Position numbers and translations under genes: made by a program. From assembly GCA_052386975.1 (NCBI GenBank), contig JBQTJQ010000042.1, positions 1 through 6,988 of the forward strand: a stretch of 6,988 nt of DNA, written 5' to 3'. Of this stretch, positions 1-6,961 are shown piece by piece (position 1 is the stretch's first letter; each line of letters begins with the position of its first letter). The DNA comes from JACPFV01 sp052386975 (lineage in GTDB: Bacteria > Pseudomonadota > Gammaproteobacteria > Nevskiales > Nevskiaceae). The notes beneath the pieces are model-generated. The model made no database searches and was not told the DNA's origin. It worked only from the letters and a program-made list of their open reading frames with translations.

Positions 1-819
1 CGCGGCATGGACGTCGGCACCGCCAAGCCGGACGCGGCCACGCGCACGCGCGTGCCGCACCACCTGATCGACCTGTGCGACCCCGCCCAGTCCTACTCCG
101 CCGCGCGTTTCTGCGAAGACGCGGCGCGGGCGGTGGCCGAGGTACGCGCGCGCGGCCGCATTCCGCTGCTGGTCGGCGGCACCATGCTCTACTTCCGCGC
201 GCTGCAGCAGGGCCTCAGCGACCTGCCCCCGGCAGATGCCGAGTTTCGCGAGGCGCTGGCACAGGAGGCGGCGCGCGCGGGCTGGCCGGCGCTGCACGCG
301 CGACTCGCCGGCGTTGACCCGGCGACGGCGGCGCGCCTGCACCCGAACGATGCACAGCGCATCCAGCGCGCGCTGGAGATCCACGACCGCAGCGGCACGC
401 CGCCCAGCGGCCACGCGGCGCCGGCGCGCGGGAGGCTGGACGGCGTCGGGGTGAAGCTGGCGCTGAGTCCGCCCGAGCGCGGCACGCTGCACGCGCGCAT
501 CGCCGAGCGCTTCCACGCCATGATGGGGCAGGGCTTCCTCGAGGAAGTCGCGCGCCTGCGGGCGCGCGGGGATCTCTCGCCGGACCTGCCGTCGATGCGC
601 GCCGTCGGCTATCGCCAGTTGTGGGCACACCTCGACGGTGAGTTCGCCCTCGCCACCGCGATCGAGCGCGGCATTGCGGCGACGCGGCAGTTCGCCAAGC
701 GCCAGCTGACCTGGCTGCGGTCGGAGCCGGGGCTGGCGTGGCTCGACCCGGAGGCGCCGGAGCTGGCGGCGCGCGCGGCCGAGCTGATCCGGCACGCTCG
801 GGCCGAGGCGGGGTGTTAG
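1..819 (+). CDS. miaA: tRNA dimethylallyltransferase MiaA (5' partial)
   Basis: MiaA transfers a dimethylallyl group from DMAPP to N6 of A37 in tRNAs that read UNN codons; this i6A is the precursor of ms2i6A. The reading frame is open from base 1, so the gene runs in from outside. The first visible residues RGMDVGTAKPD match the family just after its N-terminal P-loop, so roughly 45 residues, including the ATP-binding GPTASGKT motif, lie upstream. The internal ATG at base 7 is not the true start. Visible family motifs are the DP.Q.YSAA.F segment, GGTMLYF (fragment residues 59-65), HPND.QRI.RALE, the conserved PS.RAVGYRQLW segment, and ATRQFAKRQLTWLR near the C-terminus. The 272 visible residues plus the missing part agree with the usual length of about 310-320. 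It ends with TAG 60 bases before hfq, the standard gammaproteobacterial order. I see no internal damage. Identity is secure. Confidence 0.96.
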   Translation, partial: RGMDVGTAKPDAATRTRVPHHLIDLCDPAQSYSAARFCEDAARAVAEVRARGRIPLLVGGTMLYFRALQQGLSDLPPADAEFREALAQEAARAGWPALHARLAGVDPATAARLHPNDAQRIQRALEIHDRSGTPPSGHAAPARGRLDGVGVKLALSPPERGTLHARIAERFHAMMGQGFLEEVARLRARGDLSPDLPSMRAVGYRQLWAHLDGEFALATAIERGIAATRQFAKRQLTWLRSEPGLAWLDPEAPELAARAAELIRHARAEAGC

Positions 820-822
820 ACT
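814..822 (+). promoter_or_regulatory. Possible extended -10 promoter element for hfq
   Basis: TGTTAGACT overlaps the miaA stop codon and fits an extended -10 element: TG, one base, then TAGACT, which matches 4 of 6 bases of TATAAT including the key first, second and last positions. It would place a transcription start near base 829, about 50 bases before the hfq ATG. No convincing -35 hexamer lies at the right distance, though extended -10 promoters can do without one. hfq promoters inside or just after miaA are known in E. coli. The assignment rests on this short match only. Confidence 0.3.
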
Positions 823-864
823 GACCAACTCGTCAGACAAATCACACCCGCACCTCATCGAACA

Positions 865-872
865 AGGGGAAG
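865..872 (+). promoter_or_regulatory. Ribosome binding site of hfq
   Basis: The purine run AGGGGAAG lies about 7-9 bases before the ATG at 880. It is one of the clearest Shine-Dalgarno sequences in the window, in line with Hfq being an abundant protein, and it supports the chosen hfq start. Confidence 0.7.
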
Positions 873-879
873 ACAAACA

Positions 880-1134
880 ATGTCCAAAGGACAGACCCTG
901 CAAGAGCCGTTCCTGAACGCCTTGCGCAAGGAACGCGTACCGGTTTCGATCTACCTCGTGAACGGCATCAAGCTGCAGGGCCAGATCGAGTCCTTCGACC
1001 AGTTCGTCGTGCTGCTGAAGAACAGTGTCAGCCAGATGGTCTACAAACACGCCATCTCCACGGTCGTGCCGGCGCGCGCCGTGCACATGAGCGAGAGCGG
1101 CGACGACCACGACGCCCAGCCGCCGGGGATCTGA
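880..1134 (+). CDS. hfq: RNA chaperone Hfq
   Basis: Hfq is a hexameric Sm-like ring in the cytoplasm that pairs small regulatory RNAs with target mRNAs. The 84-residue product matches the E. coli protein almost residue for residue through about position 65. The proximal RNA-binding pocket is present (Gln8, Gln41, Phe42, and Sm2 motif YKHAIS with Tyr55, Lys56, His57). So are the distal-face residues Tyr25, Ile30, Lys31, Leu32 and Gln33, and the rim basic patch (Arg16, Lys17, Arg19; E. coli has Arg at 17). The C-terminal tail is short, about 17 residues after the Sm core, and rich in Asp, Glu and His, with an acidic stretch (SESGDDHDAQ) like the acidic tip proposed to displace RNA from the rim in E. 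coli. It sits between miaA and hflX, as in other gammaproteobacteria, has its own good ribosome binding site, and may have its own promoter at the miaA end. Confidence 0.98.
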   Translation: MSKGQTLQEPFLNALRKERVPVSIYLVNGIKLQGQIESFDQFVVLLKNSVSQMVYKHAISTVVPARAVHMSESGDDHDAQPPGI

Positions 1135-1162
1135 TACGCCCTGATGCGCCCGCAGTTCCCGC

Positions 1163-2440
1163 ATGTTTGAACGACCGCCGCCGGGCGAGAAAGCCGTCCT
1201 GGTTCACCTGGCATTCCCGAAGACCGACTACGACGCGGACCGCCGCGAGTTCGTCGAGCTCGCGCGCTCGGCCGGCGCGGACGTCAAGGCGGTGATCGGC
1301 GGCCGCCGCGTGAAGCCCGATCCCAGCCTCTACATCGGCACCGGCAAGGCCGACGAGGTCGCCAGCGCCGCCCGCAGTGGCGGCGCCGAGCTCGCGGTGT
1401 TCAACCACGACCTGTCGCCAAGCCAGGAACGCAACCTCGAGAAGCGCATCCAGGCGCGGGTGCTCGACCGCACCGGCCTGATCCTGCAGATCTTCGCGCG
1501 CCGCGCGCGCTCGCACGAGGGCAAGCTGCAGGTCGAGCTGGCGCAGTTGCAGCACCTGTCGACGCGCCTGGTGCGCGGCTGGACCCACCTCGAGCGCCAG
1601 CGCGGTGGCGGCATCGGCATGACCGGCCCCGGCGAGACGCAGCTCGAGCTCGACCGGCGCCAGATCGGCCGGCGCATCGCCACGCTGAAGAAGCGCCTCG
1701 AGCTGGTGCGGCGGCGCCGCGAGCAGAACCGCCGCGCGCGCGCCAAGAGCGACCTGCCGACGGTTTCGCTGGTCGGCTATACCAATGCCGGCAAGTCCAC
1801 GCTGTTCAACGCGATGACCGGCGCGAAGACCTACGCCTCGTCGCAGTTGTTCGCGACGCTCGACCCGACGTTGCGCCGCCTTTCGCTGCCGGGCAGCCGC
1901 GCCGCGGTGCTGGCCGACACGGTCGGCTTCGTGCGCGACCTGCCGCACGACCTGGTGGCGGCTTTCCGCGCCACGCTGGAGGAATCGCGCGAAGCCAGCC
2001 TGCTGCTGCACGTCATCGACGCCGCCGATCCGGAGCGCGAGGCGCGCGTCGAGCAGGTCGAGGCGGTGCTCGCCGAGGTCGGCGCCGACGCCGTGCCGCG
2101 GCTGGAGGTCCTGAACAAGATCGACCTGAAGGCCGGCGAGCGGCCGCGCGTCGAGCGCGACGATTCCGGCCGGCCAGCGCGCGTGCACGTCTCGGCGCTG
2201 ACCGGGGCGGGCCTGGACCTGCTGGGCGAGGCGCTGGCCGAGTGGCTCGGGCCCGAGGTCGAGGAGCACCAGCTCACGCTGCCGACCACCGCCGCGCGGC
2301 TGCGCGCGCAGTTGTTCGAGCAGGGCGCGGTGCAGTCGGAAAAAGTGCTGAAGGACGGGCGCTTCCGCCTGCGCGTGCTCATGCCGCGGGAGCGCCTGAG
2401 TCGCGCGCTGCGCGAGGCCGGGCTGCCGGGACTCTTGTAA
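1163..2440 (+). CDS. hflX: Ribosome-associated GTPase HflX
   Basis: HflX is an Obg/TRAFAC-class GTPase that binds the 50S E site and splits stalled or heat-damaged ribosomes. The 425-residue product has the family's usual length (E. coli 426) and aligns from its first residues (MFERPPPGEKAVLVHL), which fixes the ATG start although no clear Shine-Dalgarno precedes it; translation may be coupled to hfq, which ends 28 bases upstream. The N-terminal HflX domain covers about residues 1-165, with the signatures NHDLSPSQERNLE, DRTGLIL.IFA.RA, EGKLQVELAQL and GPGETQLELDRR. A basic helical linker follows. The GTPase domain has G1 GYTNAGKST (205-213), the G2 region around TLDPTLRR (232-239), G3 DTVGF (252-256), G4 NKID (318-321) and G5 SALTGAG (344-350). 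A C-terminal domain of about 60 residues follows. All nucleotide-binding motifs are intact, so an active GTPase is expected. Confidence 0.97.
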   Translation: MFERPPPGEKAVLVHLAFPKTDYDADRREFVELARSAGADVKAVIGGRRVKPDPSLYIGTGKADEVASAARSGGAELAVFNHDLSPSQERNLEKRIQARVLDRTGLILQIFARRARSHEGKLQVELAQLQHLSTRLVRGWTHLERQRGGGIGMTGPGETQLELDRRQIGRRIATLKKRLELVRRRREQNRRARAKSDLPTVSLVGYTNAGKSTLFNAMTGAKTYASSQLFATLDPTLRRLSLPGSRAAVLADTVGFVRDLPHDLVAAFRATLEESREASLLLHVIDAADPEREARVEQVEAVLAEVGADAVPRLEVLNKIDLKAGERPRVERDDSGRPARVHVSALTGAGLDLLGEALAEWLGPEVEEHQLTLPTTAARLRAQLFEQGAVQSEKVLKDGRFRLRVLMPRERLSRALREAGLPGLL

Positions 2441-2458
2441 ACTCGGCGGTCGCGATCA

Positions 2459-2467
2459 GCGGAGGAG
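2459..2467 (+). promoter_or_regulatory. Ribosome binding site deciding the hflK start
   Basis: GCGGAGGAG ends 9 bases before the GTG at 2477. This is ideal spacing for that GTG. It is impossible for the in-frame TTG at 2468, which directly abuts it. The choice is supported by the protein: HflK in proteobacteria typically begins MAWNEPGG, exactly what the GTG gives. Confidence 0.75.
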
Positions 2468-2476
2468 TTGGCGCAC

Positions 2477-3589
2477 GTGGCGTGGAATGAACCTGGCGGC
2501 GGAGGCCGCGATCCCTGGAATTCCGGCAACCGCCGCCCCGGCGACGGCAACATGCCGGACGTCGACCAGGTGCTCGAGCGCCTGAAGGCGCGGTTCAAGG
2601 GCAAGGGCCCCGGCCCTGGCGGGCTGTCGCCGGGCGGTGCCGGCCTGCTGGGCGCCGCGCTGGTGCTGTTCTGGGCCCTGATGGGCTTCTATTCGGTCGA
2701 CGCGCAGGAGCGCGCCGTGGTGCTGCGCTTCGGCGCCTACCTCGCGACCGCGGAACCGGGCCTGGGGTGGCGCCTGCCGTGGCCGATCGAGTCGGTCGAG
2801 AAGGTGAACGTCACGCAGGTGCGCCAGGTCACCGAGCGCTCCGACATGCTGACCCAGGACGAGAACATCATCGACGTCGAGCTCAAGGTGCAGTACCGCG
2901 TGAGCAGCGCCCAGCAGTACCTCGTGAGCCAGGCCGACCCCGACGCCACGCTGCGCCAGGTGACCAAGAGCGCGGTGCGCGAGGTGGTCGGGCGCAGCAA
3001 GATGGACTTCATCCTGCTCGAAGGCCGCCAGGAGATCGCCGAGCAGACCCAGCAGATCCTGCAGGAGCGGTTGGACGCCTATTCCTCGGGCCTGGTCGTG
3101 ACCGAGGTCAACCTGCAGAACGTGCAGGCGCCGGAGCCGGTGCAGGACGCCTTCGTCGACGCGATCAAGGCGCGCGAAGACCAGGAGCGGCTCAAGAACG
3201 AGGCCGAGGCCTACGCCAACGACCGCCTGCCCAAGGCCGGCGGCACGGCGGCACGCGAGCGCGCCGAAGCCGTGGCCTACCGCGACCGGCTCATCGCCCA
3301 GGCCAGCGGCGAGGCCGAGCGCTTCAACAAGATCCTGACCGAGTACCGCAAGGCACCACGCGTCACGCGCGACCGCCTGTACCTCGAGACCATGAGCGAG
3401 GTGCTCGGCAACGCCACCAAGATCGTGGTCGACGTCGACAAGAACGGCCCGATGATCTACCTGCCGCTCGACCAGCTGAACCGCGCCAGCCGCGCCGGCG
3501 AGCCGGGCGATGCCGCGCCGACCGGGCCCGGCACGCGCCCCGGCGCGTCGTCCGGCGACTCGCGCGCACGCGACCGGGGAGGCCGCTGA
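2477..3589 (+). CDS. hflK: FtsH-regulating SPFH protein HflK
   Basis: HflK forms a large cage with HflC in the inner membrane around the FtsH protease and modulates its access to membrane substrates. The GTG start gives 370 residues beginning MAWNEPGGGGRDPW, the family's Gly/Pro-rich cytoplasmic head. A single transmembrane segment lies at about 55-73. The periplasmic SPFH/band-7 domain follows (VDAQERAVVLRFG, then EPGLGWRLPWPIE, ENIIDVELKVQYRV, AVREVVGRS, and the region through VNLQNVQAPEPVQDAF). Next comes a charged helical region containing the typical ERLKNEAEAYANDRLPKA, and the conserved YLETMSEVL near the end. The C-terminal tail is Gly/Pro/Arg-rich and low in complexity, as is common. 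The stop TGA shares its A with the ATG of hflC, so the two partners are translationally coupled, which suits a complex needing both in equal amounts. Despite the historical lysogeny name it is not itself a protease. Confidence 0.96.
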   Translation: MAWNEPGGGGRDPWNSGNRRPGDGNMPDVDQVLERLKARFKGKGPGPGGLSPGGAGLLGAALVLFWALMGFYSVDAQERAVVLRFGAYLATAEPGLGWRLPWPIESVEKVNVTQVRQVTERSDMLTQDENIIDVELKVQYRVSSAQQYLVSQADPDATLRQVTKSAVREVVGRSKMDFILLEGRQEIAEQTQQILQERLDAYSSGLVVTEVNLQNVQAPEPVQDAFVDAIKAREDQERLKNEAEAYANDRLPKAGGTAARERAEAVAYRDRLIAQASGEAERFNKILTEYRKAPRVTRDRLYLETMSEVLGNATKIVVDVDKNGPMIYLPLDQLNRASRAGEPGDAAPTGPGTRPGASSGDSRARDRGGR

Positions 3590-4464
3590 TGAGCAACCGC
3601 CAATCGCTGGTGTTCGGCCTGATCGGCATTGCGCTGATCGCGCTGCTGAACACGGTGTTCGTCGTCGACCTGCGCCAGCGCGCGCTGGTGCGCCAGTTCG
3701 GCGAGATCGTCAGCACCGAGTTCGAGCCGGGGCTGCACTTCAAGGTCCCGCTGGTGCAGGACGTGCTGACCTTCGACGGACGCATGCTGACGCTGGACAA
3801 CCAGACCGAGAATTTCCTGACGCTCGAGAAGAAGAACGTCAAGGTCGATTTCTTCGTCAAGTGGAAGATTGCCGAGACCGGCACCTACTACCGCGCCACG
3901 GGCGGCGACGAGTCGGTGGCGATGGACCGCCTGGCCGCGAGCATCAACCGCGGCCTGCGCGATCAGTTCGCCAGCCGCACCATCCAGCAGGCGCTGTCGA
4001 GCGCCCGCGGCGAGGTCACCCGGGCGCTCGAGCCGACCGTACTGGAGATCAAGAACAGCCTCGGCATCGACATCGTCGACGTGCGCGTCAAGCGCATCGA
4101 CTTCCCGGACGACGTGCGCGAGAAGGTCTACGAGCGCATGCGCGCCGAGCGCACGCGCACGGCCTCCGAGCTGCGCGCCAAGGGGGCCGAGCAGGCCGAG
4201 AAGATCCGGGCCGAGGCCGACCGGGCCGCGACCGTGACGGTCGCCGACGCCTACGGCGACGCCGAGCGCACGCGCGGCGAGGGCGACGCCAGGGCGGCGG
4301 AGATCTACGCCAGGGCCTACGGCCAGGATCCGGAGTTCTACCGCTTCTTCCGCTCGCTGCTCGCCTACCGCGAGTCGATGCGCGGCAAGGACGTGCTGGT
4401 GCTCGAGCCGGACAGCGAGTTCTTCCGCTACTTCAAGAGCTCGGGCGGCAACGCCCCGAAGTAA
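3589..4464 (+). CDS. hflC: FtsH-regulating SPFH protein HflC
   Basis: HflC is the partner of HflK in the periplasmic-facing cage that surrounds FtsH. The 291-residue product starts MSNRQS, with a membrane anchor at about 8-26 (VFGLIGIALIALLNTVFVV). The SPFH domain follows directly (VDLRQRALVRQFGEI, EPGLHFKVPLVQDV, KKNVKVDFFVKWKI, INRGLRDQFASRTIQQALS, and the IDIVDVRVKRIDFP strand). The next region is a long Glu/Ala/Arg-rich helix (about 180-240) that makes up the cage wall. The conserved end is DPEFYRFFRSLLAYRESM...DVLVLEPDSEFFRYFK. A strong GGGGAGG lies 6 bases before the ATG. The start overlaps the hflK stop by one base. It is shorter than E. coli HflC (334) mainly because insertions in the helical part are absent, which is usual outside enterics. 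Identity is secure. Confidence 0.96.
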   Translation: MSNRQSLVFGLIGIALIALLNTVFVVDLRQRALVRQFGEIVSTEFEPGLHFKVPLVQDVLTFDGRMLTLDNQTENFLTLEKKNVKVDFFVKWKIAETGTYYRATGGDESVAMDRLAASINRGLRDQFASRTIQQALSSARGEVTRALEPTVLEIKNSLGIDIVDVRVKRIDFPDDVREKVYERMRAERTRTASELRAKGAEQAEKIRAEADRAATVTVADAYGDAERTRGEGDARAAEIYARAYGQDPEFYRFFRSLLAYRESMRGKDVLVLEPDSEFFRYFKSSGGNAPK

Positions 4465-4478
4465 CCAGGACATGACGC

Positions 4479-4673
4479 ATGGACACGCCGCTGTGGCACG
4501 ACGTCGTGCGCGCGCTCGGGCTGGTGCTGGTGCTGGAAGGCGCGTGGCCGTTCCTGTCGCCGGCGCGCTGGCGTAACGCCCTGCTGCGGATCTCGTCGGT
4601 GGACGACCGGCTGCTGCGCAGCTTCGGCCTGGCCATGATGATCTGCGGCCTGATCGTGCTGCAGGTGGTTTGA
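4479..4673 (+). CDS. yjeT: DUF2065 small inner-membrane protein (YjeT-like)
   Basis: This is a 64-residue protein of the DUF2065 family, whose function is not established. It has two hydrophobic segments, about residues 9-27 (the conserved LGLVLVLEGAWPFLSP) and 48-64 (FGLAMMICGLIVLQVV), joined by a basic loop with ARWRNALLRISSVDDRLLRSFG. This fits a two-helix membrane hairpin. E. coli YjeT has the same layout (VLVLEG.GP..YP..W, then a RRFGG turn). AGGA at 4467-4470 lies 8 bases before the ATG. Its fixed place right after hflC in many gammaproteobacteria suggests co-expression with the HflKC-FtsH complex, but a physical link is only an inference. Confidence 0.88.
   Translation: MDTPLWHDVVRALGLVLVLEGAWPFLSPARWRNALLRISSVDDRLLRSFGLAMMICGLIVLQVV
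4663..4668 (+). promoter_or_regulatory. Ribosome binding site deciding the hisZ start
   Basis: AGGTGG inside the last codons of the yjeT-like gene ends 7 bases before the GTG at 4676. It favours that GTG over the in-frame TTG at 4670, which would follow the site by one base. The resulting N-terminus, MPKGWLPEGMDEWLPP, fits the family. Confidence 0.5.
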
Positions 4674-4675
4674 CC

Positions 4676-5659
4676 GTGCCGAAGGGGTGGCTGCCCGAAG
4701 GCATGGACGAATGGCTGCCGCCGCTGTCGTGGCGGCAGGAGGAGCTGCGCCGCGCGCTGCTCGACCTGTACCGCAGGCGCGGCTACGAACTGATCCTGAC
4801 GCCGCTGGTCGAGCACCTCGACGCGCTGCTGACCGGCACCGGTTCCGACCTCGAGGCGCAGACCTTCAAGCTGACCGACCCCGCCAGCGGCCGGCTGCTC
4901 GGGCTGCGGGCGGACATGACGCCGCAGGCCGCGCGCATCGCGGCGCGGCGCTAGGCCGACCAGAAGGTCGTGCGCCTGTGCTATCTCGGCACAGTGCTGC
5001 GCACGCGGCCGGATTCGCCGGGCGGCCCGCGCGCGCCGCGCCAGGTCGGCTGCGAGCTGTTCGGCGAGCCCGGCATCGACGGCGACATCGAGATCCTGCA
5101 GGTGATGCTGGAGACGCTGAAGCGCGCGGCGGTGCCGGACGTGCACCTCGACCTCGGCCACGTCGGCATCTACCGGGCGATCGCCGCGAAGCTCGAGCTC
5201 GACGCCGACGACGAGGCGGCGCTGTTCGGCATCCTGCAGCGCAAGTCGCAGCCGGACCTCGAGCAGTTCGGGCGGGCCCAGCGCCTGGCCGGCAAGCCGC
5301 TCGATGCGCTGGCGCAGCTGATGGACCTGAACGGCGACGCCACGGTGCTCAAGCGCGCCCGCACGACGCTCGGCAAGCTCGGCGCCGCGGTCGAGGGCAG
5401 CCTCGAGACGCTGGAGAAAACCGTGCGCGCCCTGCGCCGCAAATTCCCCAGGGTCCCGGTGCACGTGGACCTGGCCGAGCTGCGCGGCTACCGCTACCAG
5501 ACCGGCATGGTGTTCGCGGCCTTCGCCCCAGGCCACGGCCGTGAGCTGGCGCGCGGCGGGCGTTACGATGGCGTCGGCCGCGAGTTCGGGGTGCCGCGGC
5601 CGGCGACGGGTTTCTCCGCCGACCTCAACGAACTGCTGCGACTGAGCACGAAGAACTAG
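4676..5659 (+). pseudogene. hisZ: hisZ, ATP phosphoribosyltransferase regulatory subunit, interrupted by an in-frame TAG
   Basis: HisZ is a catalytically inactive paralogue of histidyl-tRNA synthetase that binds short-form HisG to make active, histidine-regulated ATP phosphoribosyltransferase, the first step of histidine synthesis. The frame from GTG 4676 encodes 92 residues with family features (W.LPEGM.E.LPP, YRRRGYELILTPLVEHLDALLTGTGSDLE, TFKLTDPASGRLLGLRADMTPQAAR at 63-87) and then hits TAG at 4952-4954. The same frame continues intact for 234 codons: RLCYLGTVLRTRP, DLGHVGIYRAI, ELRGYRYQTGMVFAAF (268-283), and motif-3-like GGRYDG (294-299) with PATGFS. In related HisZ the stop position is normally leucine (ARIDAHSL in Pseudomonas). 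Nothing else in the frame is damaged. The product would be 327 residues, about 60 shorter at the C-terminus than pseudomonad HisZ, ending soon after the GFSADL motif. It may be a recent pseudogene, a read-through gene, or a sequencing error. Restart at GTG 4970 would lose the first class II motif, so a split functional protein is unlikely. Confidence 0.88.
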
Positions 5660-5661
5660 AC

Positions 5662-6954
5662 ATGGGGAAAACCGTAGTCGTCATCGGCGCCCAATGGGGC
5701 GATGAAGGGAAGGGCAAGGTCGTCGACCTGCTGACCGACCGCGTGCAGGCGGTGGTGCGCTTCCAGGGCGGCCACAATGCCGGCCACACGCTGGTGATCA
5801 AGGGCCAGAAGATCGCGCTGAACCTGATTCCCTCGGGAATCATGCGCGAAGGCGTCAGCTGCCTGATCGGCAATGGTGTCGTGCTGAGCGTGCCGGACCT
5901 GCTGCGCGAGATCGAGAAGGTCGAGAAGACCGGCATCTCGGTGCGCGACCGCCTGAAGATCTCCGAGGCCACGCCGCTGGTGCTGCCGGTGCACGCGCGC
6001 CTCGACCAGGCGCGCGAAAAGGCCCGCGGCGAGGCCAAGATCGGCACCACCGGCAAGGGTATCGGTCCGGCCTACGAGGACAAGGTGGCACGGCGCGCGG
6101 TGCGCGTCGGCGACCTGTTCCACCGCGAGCAGCTGGCCGCCAAGCTCGGAGAGCTGCTGGCGTTCCACAACTTCGTGCTCAAGAACTACTTCCACGAGGA
6201 GCCCGAGGATTTCGACAGGCTCCTCGACAGCCTGCTCGGGTATGCCGAAGTGCTGCGGCCGATGGTGACCGACGTGACCGAGCTGCTGCGGCTGAACCTG
6301 GCGCGCGGCGACAACGTGCTGTTCGAGGGCGCGCAGGGCGCGCTGCTCGACGTTGACCACGGCACCTATCCGTTCGTGACCTCGAGCAATACCACGGCCG
6401 GCGGGGCCGCCACCGGCTCGGGCGTCGGACCGCGCAACTTCGATTACGTGCTCGGCATCATCAAGGCCTACGCCACGCGCGTCGGCGGCGGGCCGTTCCC
6501 GACCGAGCTCGACAACTCCATCGGCGAGCACCTGCGCAAGAAGGGCGACGAGTTCGGCACGGTGACGCGCCGGCCGCGCCGCTGCGGCTGGTTCGACGCG
6601 GTCGCGGCGCGGCGATCGATCTTCCTGAACTCGATGAGCGGCCTGGTGGTGACCAAGCTCGACGTGATGGACGAACTCGAGACGGTGCGCATCTGCACCG
6701 GGTACAAGGTCGCCGGCAAGCCTTGCGACACCGTGCCGATCGGCGCCGAGGGACTGGCGCGCGTCGAGCCGGTCTACGAGGACATGCCGGGCTGGCAGTC
6801 CAGCACGGTCGGCGTCACGCGCTTCGACAGGCTGCCGGAAAAGGCGCGCAAGTACCTCAAACGCCTCGAGGAAGTCAGCGGCGCCGAGGTCGCGATCGTC
6901 TCGACCGGCCCGGACCGCGAGCACACCATCGTCCTGCGCAATCCGTTTGACTAG
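5662..6954 (+). CDS. purA: Adenylosuccinate synthetase PurA
   Basis: PurA joins IMP and aspartate using GTP to make adenylosuccinate, the committed step to AMP, in the cytoplasm. The 430-residue product has the family's usual length (E. coli 432). Visible motifs are the P-loop GDEGKGK (13-19) with catalytic Asp14, GGHNAGHT (36-43) with catalytic His42, IGTTGKGIGPAY (127-138, the IMP-binding and switch region), FEGAQGALLDVDHGTYPFVTSSNTTAGG, and the GTP base-recognition TKLD (331-334). The aspartate loop reads GTVTRRPRRCGW at 299-310, where the family has TTGR.RR or VTGR.RR: arginine at 303 replaces the expected glycine. The ATG is 2 bases after the hisZ stop, behind a weak GAAGAA, so translation is probably coupled to hisZ and could suffer if the TAG in hisZ is real. 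It ends at TAG just before a palindrome. Confidence 0.97.
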   Translation: MGKTVVVIGAQWGDEGKGKVVDLLTDRVQAVVRFQGGHNAGHTLVIKGQKIALNLIPSGIMREGVSCLIGNGVVLSVPDLLREIEKVEKTGISVRDRLKISEATPLVLPVHARLDQAREKARGEAKIGTTGKGIGPAYEDKVARRAVRVGDLFHREQLAAKLGELLAFHNFVLKNYFHEEPEDFDRLLDSLLGYAEVLRPMVTDVTELLRLNLARGDNVLFEGAQGALLDVDHGTYPFVTSSNTTAGGAATGSGVGPRNFDYVLGIIKAYATRVGGGPFPTELDNSIGEHLRKKGDEFGTVTRRPRRCGWFDAVAARRSIFLNSMSGLVVTKLDVMDELETVRICTGYKVAGKPCDTVPIGAEGLARVEPVYEDMPGWQSSTVGVTRFDRLPEKARKYLKRLEEVSGAEVAIVSTGPDREHTIVLRNPFD

Positions 6955-6961
6955 CTTCGCG

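Noticed and set aside
821..836. Dyad CTGAC-6-GTCAG between miaA and hfq as a terminator
   Set aside because: Only five base pairs, with no T-run following. It is too weak to call and probably chance.
1028..2269. Long open frame (413 codons) on the minus strand opposite hflX
   Set aside because: It mirrors the hflX codon pattern in GC-rich DNA, where stop codons are rare on the opposite strand. The translation is Ala/Arg/Leu/Gln-rich with no recognisable domain, and hflX is certain.
2438..2443. TAAACT at the hflX stop as a -10 box for hflK
   Set aside because: Four of six bases match but there is no -35 at proper spacing and no extended -10 TG in position. The hflX stop codon itself accounts for the AT-rich bases.
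2468..2470. TTG at 2468 as the hflK start
   Set aside because: It directly abuts the Shine-Dalgarno GGAGGAG and would add MAH to the standard MAWNEPGG N-terminus. The GTG at 2477 has correct spacing.
3457..4704. Long minus-strand open frame (415 codons) opposite hflC and the yjeT-like gene
   Set aside because: It runs across the boundaries of well-identified plus-strand genes and has the Arg/Ala/Leu-rich composition of an antisense shadow.
4952..4954. Stop-codon recoding such as pyrrolysine or a TAG-reassigned code
   Set aside because: Three other genes in the window end in TAG in the normal way, there is no downstream structure I can recognise as a recoding signal, and HisZ is not a known recoded protein.
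4687..5544. Plus-strand open frame of 285 codons that bridges the hisZ stop in another frame
   Set aside because: The translation is Arg/Ala/Pro-rich noise. The HisZ motifs lie in one and the same frame before and after the TAG, so there is no frameshift and no need for this frame.
5656..6924. Long open frame (422 codons) on the minus strand opposite purA
   Set aside because: Same GC-shadow effect. Composition is low in complexity and rich in Val, Ala, Gln and His, with no family resemblance, while the plus strand encodes a clear PurA.
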